DNA of 64,000 bases. It comes from Mallotus nudiflorus. Lineage: Eukaryota; Streptophyta; Magnoliopsida; Malpighiales; Euphorbiaceae. Numbering within the stretch: position 1 is the stretch's first letter; each line of letters starts with the position of its first letter. Below the pieces are notes generated by a model. The model did not search any database. It was not told the origin of the DNA and saw nothing but the letters and a program-made list of their open reading frames with translations. Location of the stretch: NCBI GenBank assembly GCA_947683625.1, contig CANTUR010000112.1, positions 248,501-312,500 of the forward strand. Reading direction: 5' to 3'. The position numbers and the translations under genes are program-made. Shown piece by piece: positions 47,640 through 60,000 of this stretch.

Positions 47640-47698
47640 CCTTCTTGTTTGATTTATTTTTCCGCCAAGCCGCTTCTTTTGAAGTAGCCACTTGTAAA
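47640..47698 (-). pseudogene. WAT1-related last exon, terminal scrap (copy F)
   Basis: Only the last ~50 bp of the exon and the stop region are recognisable (minus strand, KRSGLAEK then TAA, homologous to the QKKQLGEK end of copy A). Confidence 0.55.
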
Positions 47699-47700
47699 CG

Positions 47701-50060
47701 ACAAGATTTAACGCATGTTCAAAATTTTAGCAATCGTGATATTGTTTGGACTCATAGTCCTAGGAAAAACACTATTATATCACAAAGAAATAGCATAAAA
47801 ATGAGGAATCGTCATCCAGGATAATAACTAGAACAAATCATTTTGGTGGTACTCGATTCTCTAAAAGAAAGCTAACACTACAACTAGGAAATTCTATGAA
47901 CGGAAAACTAATTTCTTTCAATCTTGTGTTCATTTAGAATTACTTTATGAATTACTATCTTATTCTCTATTTACACACAATTTTAGTAAATCCTAATTAA
48001 ACATTCATCTAACCTTAAAGCAAACTAGTCATAAAATTGCATGTAAAAAATACATACGAAGCGCATCATCCTTAGATATAAACTATGTTAATTTTATTTT
48101 AAAGTTAGTTAATTTTACATTTTTATTTACAAGTGAAATGGATTAAAGTTGAATCAACATGTTAATAATTGAGCCTAAGTTTATTCATTTTAATTTAACT
48201 AAAGAAATGGGCCTATAGTCTACAAATTTTAAACAAATGAATTAATTAATGGGCCTAATTCTAACTTGATTTTAATTTAATGAGAAAATGGGTCTAAGTC
48301 TATTTATTTTAAAAGAAATGAAATTAATTAGTCTAAGCTAAAGTCTAAATTGATTTTATTTTTAAAAAATAGGCCTAAATCCAAATTAACCTAATAGGCC
48401 TAAATTGATTTTAAAATTAATTAAACCTAAAATCAATTTAAAGGTCTATTACTTAAATGAGTTATTAGAGCCTAAAATGGGCTTGAAGCTCAAAAAAATA
48501 CAAAAATAAACAAACAAGCCCAAAAACATAAAAAAAAAAAAAAAATCATAACAATCAAATAAAAAAGATCAAATATGCAATTAAATTATTTCATCTAAAA
48601 AAAATCCTAATTTTAATTAACATACAACCTAAATTAACCTATTGCCTCCATTGATTTTAATCAGGGTTTAGTAAATTGAATCTAATTTACCAATTCATTT
48701 TTTAAAAACATAAAAAGCTAAATTTTTCATTATTTCCACTATTGAAGCTATTACAAAATCTACCAAAAATAATAAAGAAAATAAAATTAAAATTACAACC
48801 CTTAAGAAAATAAATTAAACAAATTCAAAAACTAAAAACAATAAAATAAACTAGATAGAGCAAAAAAATAAAAATTAAATTGGGATATTGACTCTTGGCT
48901 TTCATTCATGGACTCTACATAGGTTTTCCTTGGTTCAATCATGTATTCATCATCACAAAAATATGAAATACAAAGAATCAATAAGAAAACAAGGTTAGAA
49001 TTAATAAACAAAGAAAATAAAATAATGAAATGAAACCAAAATCAAAATAAAAAACAGAAACAATAAAATCTAAAATAAAAACAAAGAAAATAATGATATA
49101 AAAAGAAAGAATTAAAAAAAAAAAAAGAAAGGAGTAGGAGATGAGTAATGTTGTGCAGATACTATTTGAATGCCCCTTAAAATGGGATTTGACCATTTTG
49201 AGAAAATTAACTCTACATTTTCTTAATTTCTGGACTTTGAAAAAAATGTATTTTTTTGTTTTGAAAAGGTTTTGAAATCTGTAGTAAAAGGTTGGGTCTC
49301 TTATTTTTTCCTCTGTGTTTTTTTCTCAATCAACTTTTCTAGGCAATAGCTTCTTAGGGTTTTTTTCTCTCCACACCCTTTTTTTCTCTCTCTCTCTGCC
49401 CCTCCTCCTCCCTTTTTCTCTCCTAATTTTTTCTTTTTATATCTAGTTACTAACCTCTCATGTGATCACAGGAGAGGTAGCTCACAGCCCTGATTTCGCT
49501 TTCATTTGATAAGTATTTTAATTTTAAAAAATTATACATGTAAGAGACTCGTATTGGATGCTAATCCCTATAGATAAATACTAAAATTAATTTATTTATT
49601 AAAATAAATTAAATTTGGACCAATAACAGTTAAAAGAAATGAGAAAAATAATTTTTTACTGAATTTTTTTTAGCGCCTCAGCATTCTAGAATGCTGACAG
49701 GCATTACGTAATGTCAATCGACATTACGTAATATTAATTGCACATTTTCAAATACATCCCTGTAAAATTCAATTTTTTGCAATTAAATCTAAAAAAAATG
49801 TTACAATCTAGTCCTTAGAATCACGAAACCCAACACTAGAGGTCAATTTTTTATTAAATTTTCATCATAAGGATTTTCGTCACATTCATGCACAATTGCA
49901 TCCTGAAATTGAGTGCTTACAGTTGCCCTCCTTTGTCGTTGTTTGCTTGAAAAATTGTGGCAAAGTAATAGAAGCATACAATTTTGAAAGAAAGAATTAG
50001 GGTACTTAATTGTATCTTAATCGATGGATTGATGTTTAAATTGCTATGCAATTTTAAGCA
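47701..50060. other. Repeat-derived non-coding DNA, probably old gypsy LTR/UTR
   Basis: No domain recognised. At 48170-48500 degenerate GGGCCTAA-type words recur every 30-45 bp among A/T-rich filler. At 49370-49400 there is a CT-rich microsatellite. GACATTACGTAAT and GGCATTACGTAAT make a palindromic pair near 49700-49730. Words near 49915 (ACAGTTGCCCTCCTTTG) recall the non-coding flank of Tat-type elements, but this is impression only. Confidence 0.35.
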
Positions 50061-50082
50061 AGATGCTATGTTTAGTATGCTT

Positions 50083-51024
50083 CACTATATTTCCTGTGGA
50101 ACATCTAGTGAGATATATGCAAATGAGCTTCGCTATATTTCCTATGGGATTTTTAGTGATTCATGATTTGAGAACATGTTATAGCTTATATGGAACGTCT
50201 AGCAATAATACCATAACTATTGTGTAGTGTCTGGTGAACTAAACTATATTCTCTTTGGGATGTCTAGTGATAATGGATTTCGTTATATTTCCTATGGGAA
50301 ATTTAATGAAATATTTATAATAGTTCTCGCTTTATTCCTTGTAGGGCGTCTAGCGATTCATGATTTTAAAAACATGCTATAGTTCCTATGAAACATATAG
50401 TGGTGATGCTATCACTATGTTTAGTGAATAGCAGTTGACATTGCGTTCAATGCATGTTGAAAACAGACTATAGTTCATGTGGAACATATAGCAATGGTGC
50501 TATCACTGTATTTAGTGAATAGCAATTGACACTGCGTTCAATGCAATTTGCTATATTCCCTATGGGACATTTAGCAGGTGACACTATATTCCCTATGGGA
50601 CATCTAGTGAAAATATGCTATAAAAACTATATAGTGTCTAGCTAATTATACTATAGTAACTATGGAACGTCTAGTAATTGAAAGTTTCGCTATATTTCCT
50701 GTGGAACGTTTAATGAAAATATGCTATAACTATTGTATAATGTTTAGCAAGAGATTTGAAATGTGCTATAATTCCTATGGAATGTCTAGCAAATAATGAT
50801 TTGATAATATGCTATGACTACCATGTAGTGTTTAGCAAGTTGTAATTGTTTGGAATTTTTTTTATAACTATAGTGTAGCATATAACAAAGTGAATTTAAA
50901 AACTATGTTATAACTACTCTGTAGCATATAACTAGGTGAATATGAAAATTGTGTTATAACTACTATGTAGTATATAACAAAGTAAATATGAAAATTGTGT
51001 TATAACTACTGTGTAGCATATAAC
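50083..51024. repeat. Long array of two-stem hairpin units, 35-50 bp period
   Basis: About twenty units, each 26-28 nt long with an outer stem, a small internal loop, an inner stem and a 3-nt loop. Clean examples: CACTA..TTCC/GGAA..TAGTG (50083-50110), GCTA..TCCC/GGGA..TAGC (50550-50575), CACTA..TCCC/GGGA..TAGTG (50582-50609), GCTA..ATTCC/GGAAT..TAGC (50765-50790), GCTA..ACTAC/GTAGT..TAGC (50811-50836), GTTAT..CTAC/GTAG..ATAAC (50907, 50953, 50999). The last four units (from 50861) stand on an exact 46-bp period. Two 79-bp blocks (50376-50454 and 50467-50545) are a later duplication. Both stems vary between units while pairing is kept. Confidence 0.9.
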
Positions 51025-51561
51025 TAAGATGAAGTGCAGTGTATATGAAATGCAGACATCATATTAGAATTTTATGTTGACTAGGATTTTAAGATTTTGT
51101 ATTGATCAACTATGACTCTGATCAATCATCTTCATCACTTGATGACCTTGATTAACTTGTTATCTCTAGTATTGATTCCACATATTGGGTTTATTCTTTC
51201 TGGACTTACTGTTCCTGAAAAGTTCTTGAAGTTAGTTTCAACATGATAATTTTGTAACAAAGTACATTATATTTTTTGAATATGAGAAAATTCATTACTT
51301 TATTATGAGATAGTGTGCACTTAATAATTCTTACTAATTTTAATTCTCATGACTATCATTTATTTGCCATTCGCAAAGGTCAAAGGTATCATTGACCATC
51401 TTATATTGAGAGCGTATTTTTTACTAAGTGAAGAGCTGGCTTCCATACCTAAATTCAAAGAGAATCTGCTAAACAAAACTTATGGAATTTGAGCATAAAT
51501 AGATCGAATTCTGAGTATCAAAAAAGTCTTTGAGTTATTTTTGTGCTTTCTTCCTTATCTG
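51025..51561. other. Non-coding DNA between two repeat arrays
   Basis: No gene or domain recognised. Short GATGA/TGATCA words near 51080-51150 recur a few times. Confidence 0.4.
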
Positions 51562-51905
51562 AGTATTCCCTTGCATTTTTTATATTACTCAGCATGGATA
51601 CCGTTGGAAAGGTCCTTCAGATACTCATACTCTTTTTTAAAGCATTAGAGCAAATAAAGCAATTTTTGATGTAGTCCTCTTTTAGTATTCTCCTGCCTTT
51701 CTCGTATTACTCAGCGTGGATACTACTAGAGGTTTCACGTTAATATTCTTACTCATTCTTGACCATTGGAGCAAATTATTCTTGCTCTTATTTCGATTCT
51801 CCCTTTAGTATTCCTCCACCTTTCTCATATTACTTAGTGTGGATACTGTCAAAGGATTTTGTATTCATACTAATTGTTGAGCATTGGAGTAGATTATATG
51901 CAGAT
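51562..51905. repeat. Tandem repeat, three units of 122-123 bp
   Basis: AGTATTC.C.. at 51562, 51684 and 51807 starts units that each go on with a TATTACTCAG.RTGGATAC-like block and end with a GCATTGGAGCA-like word. Divergence between units is about 20-30 % by eye. Confidence 0.85.
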
Positions 51906-54623
51906 TTATTATTCAAAAGACTGAAATGATACTCTAAAATTCAATCAATTTATACTGTAAGTCCACAGACTTTATTTTTACATAGTTTTCCCCACGTTCG
52001 GGTGCAAAGCAAGCATTAGATTGATTAGAGTTTAGAAACTCTCAACACATAGTTGTTAACTAAACATCTGAATTCTACGAGGCTAATAAAAGAAAGCCAC
52101 TGAAATCAAAGGTCATGAGATAGGCTTTTACATTATCTTATGAAGTGGATGAATTTCCTTTCAATTTCTGAATTTTCTTTCAATTTGTGTTGTATTTTAC
52201 TATAGAATCAAAAGAGATAGATTTATACTACTTCCCTTTAGTATTTTTTAGGTTGTTTATCATGCGACATGATATTCTGATAAGTGATTAGCAATTTCTA
52301 TCTTGCCCATTCTTATTGATGTATCAATTCCTTTCCCCTTCTTCGTTCTTTTTTATTTTTTTCCTACACAAAAAACTGTAAGTTAGTATAGTTTATTTAC
52401 AAGTGAAGAAATTTTATCAAAATGCAATGTTATTCTTTTGCATTCTTCCCTTTTAATTATGATGATGATGTCTCTTATCACAGGGTCGTAATACTCTGCC
52501 ATTGAGGTTATGCCTTTAGGCTGAATTTGTCTTTCTGCCATTCCATTGATGCTATGGTAAAGGCCTCATTCCTCTTCCCAACATTTCCTATAAAAGAAAA
52601 GATTTAGGAGTTAGAGGTCTCATTTCATGATCAAAAAGGTTTCAGAATGCATTCATCTCAAGTTTTGAGTGCATTCGTCCCTTTTAGAGCCGAGCGCATG
52701 TATCGCTGGCATGCTGGATCTTATCATTGATGTATTCCACACCTTATGTTGGTCTTGAGATCCTAGAGTTTTACTCTGACTGGTCAGGAGTTGAGAGAGG
52801 CTCTCTAGGGATTCAATGTCCTATCTTCACTTGAGCATTCTCATTGTTTATCTAACATACATTTTGGAGCATATGTTGGAGTTGACTCTTATTGACCCAT
52901 ATGAGGTATGCTTATCTTTTACTACTCTCCATGTTATTGACTGTCTTTTGCTTTTATAGTTTGTGGGGAGTAGGTTCTCTTTTTTTTGAGACTTCAGGTG
53001 ATGCTCCAAAAGAGGCTATAAAGATAAAGGCTAAATCTAAGGAGGTTGAGCCTTCTATCCATAATTCTTATGGTTACCTATGATGAGGCCTTTATGATTA
53101 CTACCATCAGTAATATCTCCTTGTTTAATCCATGATTTATAAGGCTCCTACGGTCTCAAGTCTTGTTGAGCATCATATTCACCTTGATAGTATCTCTCCT
53201 CTTATTTTCACTCTTTTAGATGCTCCACATATGAATACTCTAACTACTCTCTTGCACTTTTACAACACTAATTTCAAATGTTAGCATTAGAGCATTTGTA
53301 TAACCTTGACTTGGCCCAAAGACTTTTATTATACAAAGCAAGTATTTCACAAAAGATGTATACAAGTGTATGCATGTTATATATGACATGCATGATCCTA
53401 ATAGGTCTTCTATTTGGAACAAAGCTATGTTGCCAATCTTAGAGTGTGAGAACAAGGTGTTTCATCAGTAGCTTGTAGATTTAAACATTGGATGCTTCGA
53501 GATTAGTACTTATGATGTTAAAGCTTCTGATATAGTTTATCGGACAAATGACCAGGCTATACTGTATTAATGAGCTATTGGTTGTTAGTTGTAATTTACA
53601 TCTTTTTGCCCCTAGTATTCTTTTGCTGACTCTTTAGTTTTTTTTAATACAAATTTACTACTTGATAATTTTGCCCCCAAGTTACCCCTAGAGCTACATT
53701 TTTCTCCTAGTTTCATTTGAATTCATTAACACTATTCTGGCAGTCTTTTCTTCATGTATGCAAGAAATTCTACTTATTCACTACTACTATTCTTGATCCT
53801 TTAACTTACCAACCCGATTAGTTCCAGTCTCATGTATGAAGATGCAGAGGAGTAAGTGAACTAACTAAAGAGAATTCTTGAAGCTAAAATCAACTGTACT
53901 TGCTCTTTAAAGAACTCTTGATTAGAAAATAAGGTTTGTGCTAATGCAATGATTGATGATAGTTGTTGAGCCACTTAAATTCGCTAGGTACAAGGGGACA
54001 CTGGGCAAACAAAATCACAAAGGGGTACAATAAGAGAAAATAAAACTAAAATAGTGATCTCATAACTTGGATTTTAGCTTTCATTATGCTTTGTCTTCCA
54101 TTGAGATACTTATGCAATATGATAAAGATTATTATGCAATATTTGAATAAAAATTTCATATTCAATTTTACTCATTCATTAGGGAAAAAAATGAGAACAT
54201 TCATTACATCACATGATACAACTCCTATCATCAATTAGTCCTTTTAGATTTTCTAACTGAATATTTTTCTCTCATTTTTCTCTCTCTTATTTTGTTTGCT
54301 GGCCTTTTAATATCCTTTTTATTTTCTTTCTTTTTCTCTCAAATTTTTCTCTTTTCAAAAGTTATATTATATGATGTAGGAATGTTCTTTAAATTTTTCT
54401 TTATGCCCATGCTGAATGAATCTAATTGAATTGAATTATTATATCAAACATGTAGATGCAATCAATATCATAGTGCATAGTACTATCAGGATGCACATCA
54501 TATAAGTAAGCATGATCAAAATTCATATCATCAATCACTAAAATAAAAAAGTTCTAAATAAACTAAATTTTATTCAAAGAAGATAATAAGAAAATTTATT
54601 TCCTATTCTAGATGCTAGGGATG
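51906..54623. other. Repeat-derived DNA, no intact gene
   Basis: Only short open frames occur. One at 52892-53083 (63 codons) starts with a hydrophobic stretch and ends in a charged tail; a plus-strand frame continues it loosely past two stops to about 53170. I do not recognise either. The position beside a gypsy gag remnant suggests element-derived sequence. Confidence 0.35.
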
Positions 54624-56000
54624 CTAAGTCTCAAGGTGACTATCCTTCAGGTGGCTAACATAACAGCTATTCTTGCATTTCCTCATCCTTGTTGTCTTGT
54701 ACCAGGTTCTTAATGATTTGTTCCTTGAAGATCTCATTCCTAGGAACATCATACCAAGCATATTAATAGATTCCTCTGCACTAACGTAGGACTTCCTATG
54801 TCCTTCTTTGATGAAACTCTCCTTCAATGATTTTCCTTTCTTTCCATCCTTACATATTTCCACTTTATGTGTTTCTTTCTTGTCTTGTAGCTTCTCATTA
54901 TCAAAATCATTAACTCATCCTCTAGGTGTAATTGACTCAAGGGGTATCTCAAATAAAAGTGGTTTAGTGTAAAACATCTTATAGTCAAACTTGCCTAAAG
55001 GTTGTCCTAATAAATCTTCTACTCCTTTTAAAGATTCTTCATTAGTTTTAGGGTCTAGATCTTCAAGGGAGCTTAGCACTTCTTCCTCGCTTACTCCTGA
55101 GTTGATCATCATGGTTATTAGGGGTGGTACATTTCGGTAGTTTGGGAAAGGATTATTTCTGGCGCTTAGGCTTTCAAGGTCTGTGATTTTCCTAGTCTAT
55201 AAGATTTTGAATTTCGTGTTTAAGGTGGGTATAAGTGTCTGTAGAATGTCCAACTACTTTATGTAATTTGCAGTAACTATTCGAGTTATAGCTAGGGACA
55301 TTCGGGTTTGGTGGTTTGCAAAAGGTGAGGGGTTTAAGCAAGCCCTTTTGCGTCAGGCAATCTAGGACTTTGGATAGGGGTTGGTTAAAATTAGAGAATC
55401 TCCTTGGTGGTTATACAACATGCACTTCTATAGCCCGGCTAGTACTTCCTTGTTGTGTGCCTCCAATTGGGTAGTTCCTTGCTCCAATGGTTCTATAGCT
55501 CTTCTTTTTCTCACTCTCGATTGCCTTAGCTTACAATTCATCATCATAAAGGTCCATAAATGTTTTAGGATTCATCATTTATAGTCTTTCAACCAGATTG
55601 GGTGTCATATTTCAGACTATCATCCTAACCTAATCCTTCTCAGCTAGTTTGTTCTTTATTAATCTTGCCTTATTCATAAATCTGGTTAGAAAGTCTGAGA
55701 AAGATTCTAGGTTTCTGCTTGGTCAATTCCAAATCCCAAATAGACACTTCCAGCCTGGTGTTATAGTCATATTGCTTCAAGAAAGCAGAGCATAGTTCTC
55801 TCTAATCAGTTTGAACTGACTTTTCCAACCCATGATACCAGTTTATAGCTATTCCTTCTAAGGACAATACAAACAACCTAGTGATCATTACTAATAGAGC
55901 CTTAGTAGTGCTCATAGTTGTTGTGTACTCACTAAAATGAATCCTAGGATCTCCAGTTCCATAAAACTCCTTGATATTATTTCCAATTCGACGCTATTTA
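54624..56000 (-). pseudogene. Ty3/gypsy gag remnant, broken
   Basis: Minus reading from 55990 gives IKEFYGTGDPRIHFSEYTTTMSTTKALLVMITRLFVLSLEG.A.NWYHGLEKS, then LCSAFLKQYDYNTRLEVSIWDLELTKQK, typical of a Retrotrans_gag domain, and near 55290 a zinc-finger-like CKLHKVVGHSTDTYTHLKHEIQNLID (a fourth Cys is Tyr). Frame breaks follow. Two further in-phase open pieces, 54915-55112 and 54624-54863, separated by one stop, may be the gag tail. No pol follows to the left. Confidence 0.8.
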
Positions 56001-57032
56001 ACTATGGAACAAATATTGATATTTGAAATAATATTTTTTAATATAATTTTCATGTTATGCTATACATGTTATCCAAACAGAGTCCTGTAATTTCTTATAA
56101 GGTTGTAGTACTCTTTGTAATTTATTAGAAGTTAGAATATTGTTTCAGAGTAAGTTTCTCATTATCATACACATCTCATACACTATGTACAATCTGATCG
56201 TACTTGCCATCTCGGCATCTTGAGCTCTTGCTCAACTCGTGTCAAATCTGATACCTTTGGTGCTCATCATAGTGTTAATCAAACTTTAAGAAAATGTTAT
56301 GATTTCACTTAGAGCACCATCAAGTTTAGATGTATTTGCATTAATTTTGAAGTACTGCACCATCTGTATAAGGAGATGTCAGTGTGGCTCACACTGTCAC
56401 CTCACTAATGGTTCTTGGTCCGGCCCCATGATTGCACTTATATAATACTAGAGAATCATATTTTAAACAAGGCATTTTTTTTAATCCCACATCACTCCTA
56501 TGGAGCCCAAGGCCTTTTTATTTATCAAAAGTGATATTTCCTACCCTAATTTTAGCAGCTACCATTCATTACATGCCATTTTTATTTTTATTTTTTTACC
56601 TTCAGTTCAACTTTTACCTCAACAGAGTGTTTAATCAATTTGACATTCAAATAAATTACTCAACTGCAATAAAAAGTATAAAATAATTATTAAATATTGC
56701 AGGTAATTGATTTCTCAACTTTTGGATAGAATAAACAAATTAAACAAGAAGATTGATTTTTCTGCACAAAAGGATCAAGAATATAAACCTTGAAACTTAT
56801 TTTAAGGTCATACATCAAAGTTATTCCTCAAAATTAGACAAATAGTCTCATGCAGATCTTATGCATGGCACAAATTAGCACAATTTTTGTAATGCAACTT
56901 GTGAGGATGTTCTTGAAGCTCCCCCATAAATCAAGCCTAAATCGAAAGTTAACATTGGAAAACAACATGAACAGGAGACATGCGAATTCTGGATTCATGA
57001 ATACAACAGCGAATTCTGCTCTAGAACAATTT
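56001..57032 (-). other. 3' flank of the desulfhydrase gene
   Basis: Non-coding. The 3' untranslated part of the gene should lie within the first few hundred bases left of 57033. No clear polyadenylation signal can be chosen. A snRNA-promoter-like word ATCCCACATCA occurs at 56484-56494 but no snRNA follows. Confidence 0.45.
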
Positions 57033-60000
57033 TCAATTCCCATAATTTCTTGGAAGAGATTCATCGACCTCCATAGGATACCAATTTTTCACTAGTGAAG
57101 CCATCTGATCGACCTTGTCATATAAGCCAAGGAGTCCACCAGTGTGTACAAAGAGGACCTTTTTTCCTTCCCATTTCTTTGGGTTGCTTCTCATGTCATT
57201 CATCATTCCATAAGCAGCTTTCCCACTGAAAATTTTAAGCACTCTTGTTAGCTGAAGCACTTTAACTGAATCAATGGCCGACATTCATATCTTCACTGAA
57301 CTAAAGAACATTCAGAATTTTATATTTAGAGATATTTTTCTCATTAACATTGCAAGTATTATTCACTGCCATGCGCATTGTCTACCGAATTCAATTGCCC
57401 TCAACCATTACACTGTGCAAGTCTCTTCTGGTTGCCTAGACTCTTGCTGTAAACAATGATCCTTCTCAATGTTGAAGCCTTGGATTTAGTTTGTGCATGA
57501 CCGACCATTCACCATGTGATATCTCACTTGGCTTAGTATAGTCAAGACATTCATGCTAATTATTGCAGAATTTTGAAAAAACAAAACGATTACAAAAGCT
57601 TATGCATTATGATACAAAGTACTGCACCTGTAAACCGGATCTAGAACAACACCAGTAGCTGCAGCGACTTCCTTGAGAAACTCAAGCTCGTCAGTGGTGT
57701 TAATTCCATAGCCTATACCTGTGGCCTGTGTGAGGGAAAAAAAAATAAACCACTTGACAATAGGATCACTGAGAGGAGGTTCATGAGACAATCACAATCC
57801 AGAAGGAGAAAATCATTCTCTGAAAGCATCTCAAAATACAATACAGATCAACTATATGACGACAAAATTTGGACCAAAAGAAAACGAAGAATTGACCAAA
57901 CAAATATGTTGATTCTGTCCTGCCATGATGAGGTACTCACATTTTGAATGTTCAGAATGTCCCGTGCATTAACTCCTGCTTTGAGTCCATCGATCAGTCC
58001 TTGAATGGAGTCGTAAAAGTAATCAGGTTCACTCCATACACAGAATGCGTGAACCTACATAACAGTAACATGCGAGTGAATTAACATGTAAACGATAAAT
58101 GCAGAACCTACAAAACAGAGGACTTACTTTTGCCTTCAAGCTACCCAACCATGATCCCATTGACAGACCAGCTGCTGTACCTCCACTGGAAATCAATAAC
58201 AAAAAGAAAATAACCTTAATTTTACTATTAGCAGGAAAGGAACCAGATGCACTTGAGAGGATTAGTTTATGCTTTTTGCATTATACTTAATCAATAATGT
58301 TCCTGAAAGCAAATTCTACCTGCAGCCTTGTGTATGATTTTATTCTAGCCATGTACCAATTTAATAAGTAGGACATTATATGTCAATAAATGGATCATTC
58401 TTTTATTTCATAAAAATCATTTCATACTCCCTTATTGGCTAGGATACAGATCCCACCCATACACAATGAAGAAACAGACTCTCCACACATTCAGGTAATA
58501 TATTTCTCCACATATAAACTACGAAAGTATATTCAAACTAGGAAAAGAAAAAAAGAATGGTTTCTGGCTCCAACTTGTGGCACTAAGCTTTCATGCTGAA
58601 GGTAAAGCACTAAAGCATATTAAAGGCAAGAACAGAGAAGGCAGGGAGAAAGAGGGAATTCAATGGGCAGAGTAGAGAAGAACCAGCCACATGCTGCAAC
58701 GATATCATCAAATTGTAATTTGCCATTACTGGCTTGAACTTGTTGCTCAATTTCCCTGGTTGCTTCAAGATAACCCCTGAAAGCAATTTTCAACAAAAAA
58801 GTTAAATAGTTAATGCAATGATGTTATACAAGAGGGGGAGGAGAGATGGAGGAATGGAAAAACTTTCAACTAAAAATCTAGAAACTTTTATGTCATAAAA
58901 GAGGAAGTAAAAGTAATTAATGTCCTGAATTCATTTCCATTTGCTCACAAAACTTTTCTCAACAAGAAACAGTTAGCAAAAGTGCAAATTAAGCATATGC
59001 TGGGGACATGGAAGAGCACAATGAAAAAAGAAAAGAATGGGAAGCTAAAACATATAATGACAGAAAGATTTAAAAAAAATAGGAAGTGATCCATATATAC
59101 TACAGTTTGCGCCTTAAAAATTCACCAATTAATAAGCAAAAAGTGTGAATGGTTTAATAATGCACAAGCTTTTTATGTTTTATAAGGGAGCAATCATCTA
59201 CTTTTTAAATTAGTGATGGCAGGATTGAAATCCTTCAGCTCAGAATGTAATTACCACAAAAAAGTCTTACTTCAACTCTATTGGTTAGTAATAAAAAAAT
59301 AATATTAGAGCTTGTGACACAGAATCTTGTTTGAAAAACTTGTGGTATGACAATTTTTTGTGAAACAAAATATCAAGTTTTTTTGTAAGTTCTGTGGTGG
59401 GCTACAGGATTGGACCCATGTATATTATCTTTTCACTCAAAACACTCCCTATACTCAATTTTTCAAACAGTAATAAACTTCTAATTCTCCTCACGTAGCT
59501 TTTTCTCTAACTTGAGTTATATATATAAATATATAAATTCTGAGTGTTTTTAGTTCTATTTTCTTATGGCCATCATACTTTAGGTTAAAAATAAAATTTC
59601 AAATTATGTGCTTTTCAAGTTGTAGCAACCATATTTAAAAATGTCAGTAGTGACTATAAATTAATCTGTCAGTAACAATTGTAGCCTACATTATACTGAT
59701 AATTCTAAAGGCAAATATCAATAAATAGGCTAAAGTTTCATGGTATGAACTATGGAATATTGGTTAAGATTACAAACACAAACTTGAAGTGACATATCAA
59801 AGAAGATGTGCCCCAACTCACCAGGTTCCGGTGAGATTTGATCCGCCAAGGGGAATCACGTATGGTTTTCTCCCTTCCTTCAGCAATTTTTCTTTTAGGA
59901 TATTAGTAAGAGTCTGATACCAAAGGTTGAACATCGACAATGAACAACTTATCAATGAAATATCTAAGAGATGGTATGTACTATTTCAAGAGAAGTGAGA

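Larger units (their letters stand above)
44328..47700. repeat. Large tandem array of a WAT1-exon-containing repeat
   Basis: The landmark CATCACTAATTTTAC..TTGGAGTAA, then TGTAAGAATCTCC.ATATTTTAT, begins units at about 44328, 44711, 45902, 46721 (only a stub) and 46864; a last fragment lies at 47640-47698. Flanking A+T-rich blocks also recur (45270-45640 with 46290-46470 and 47260-47610; 45720-45901 with 46515-46735 and 46745-46880). Full units are about 0.8-1 kb. Each full unit carries a decayed copy of one exon (separate entries). Confidence 0.9.

Noticed and set aside
56484..56545. Plant snRNA-type promoter word ATCCCACATCA followed 23 bp later by a TATA-like TTTATTTAT
   Set aside because: The spacing is like that of U-snRNA genes, but the sequence after it matches no U1, U2, U4, U5, U6 or U3 start that I know and no terminator-like T run is well placed.
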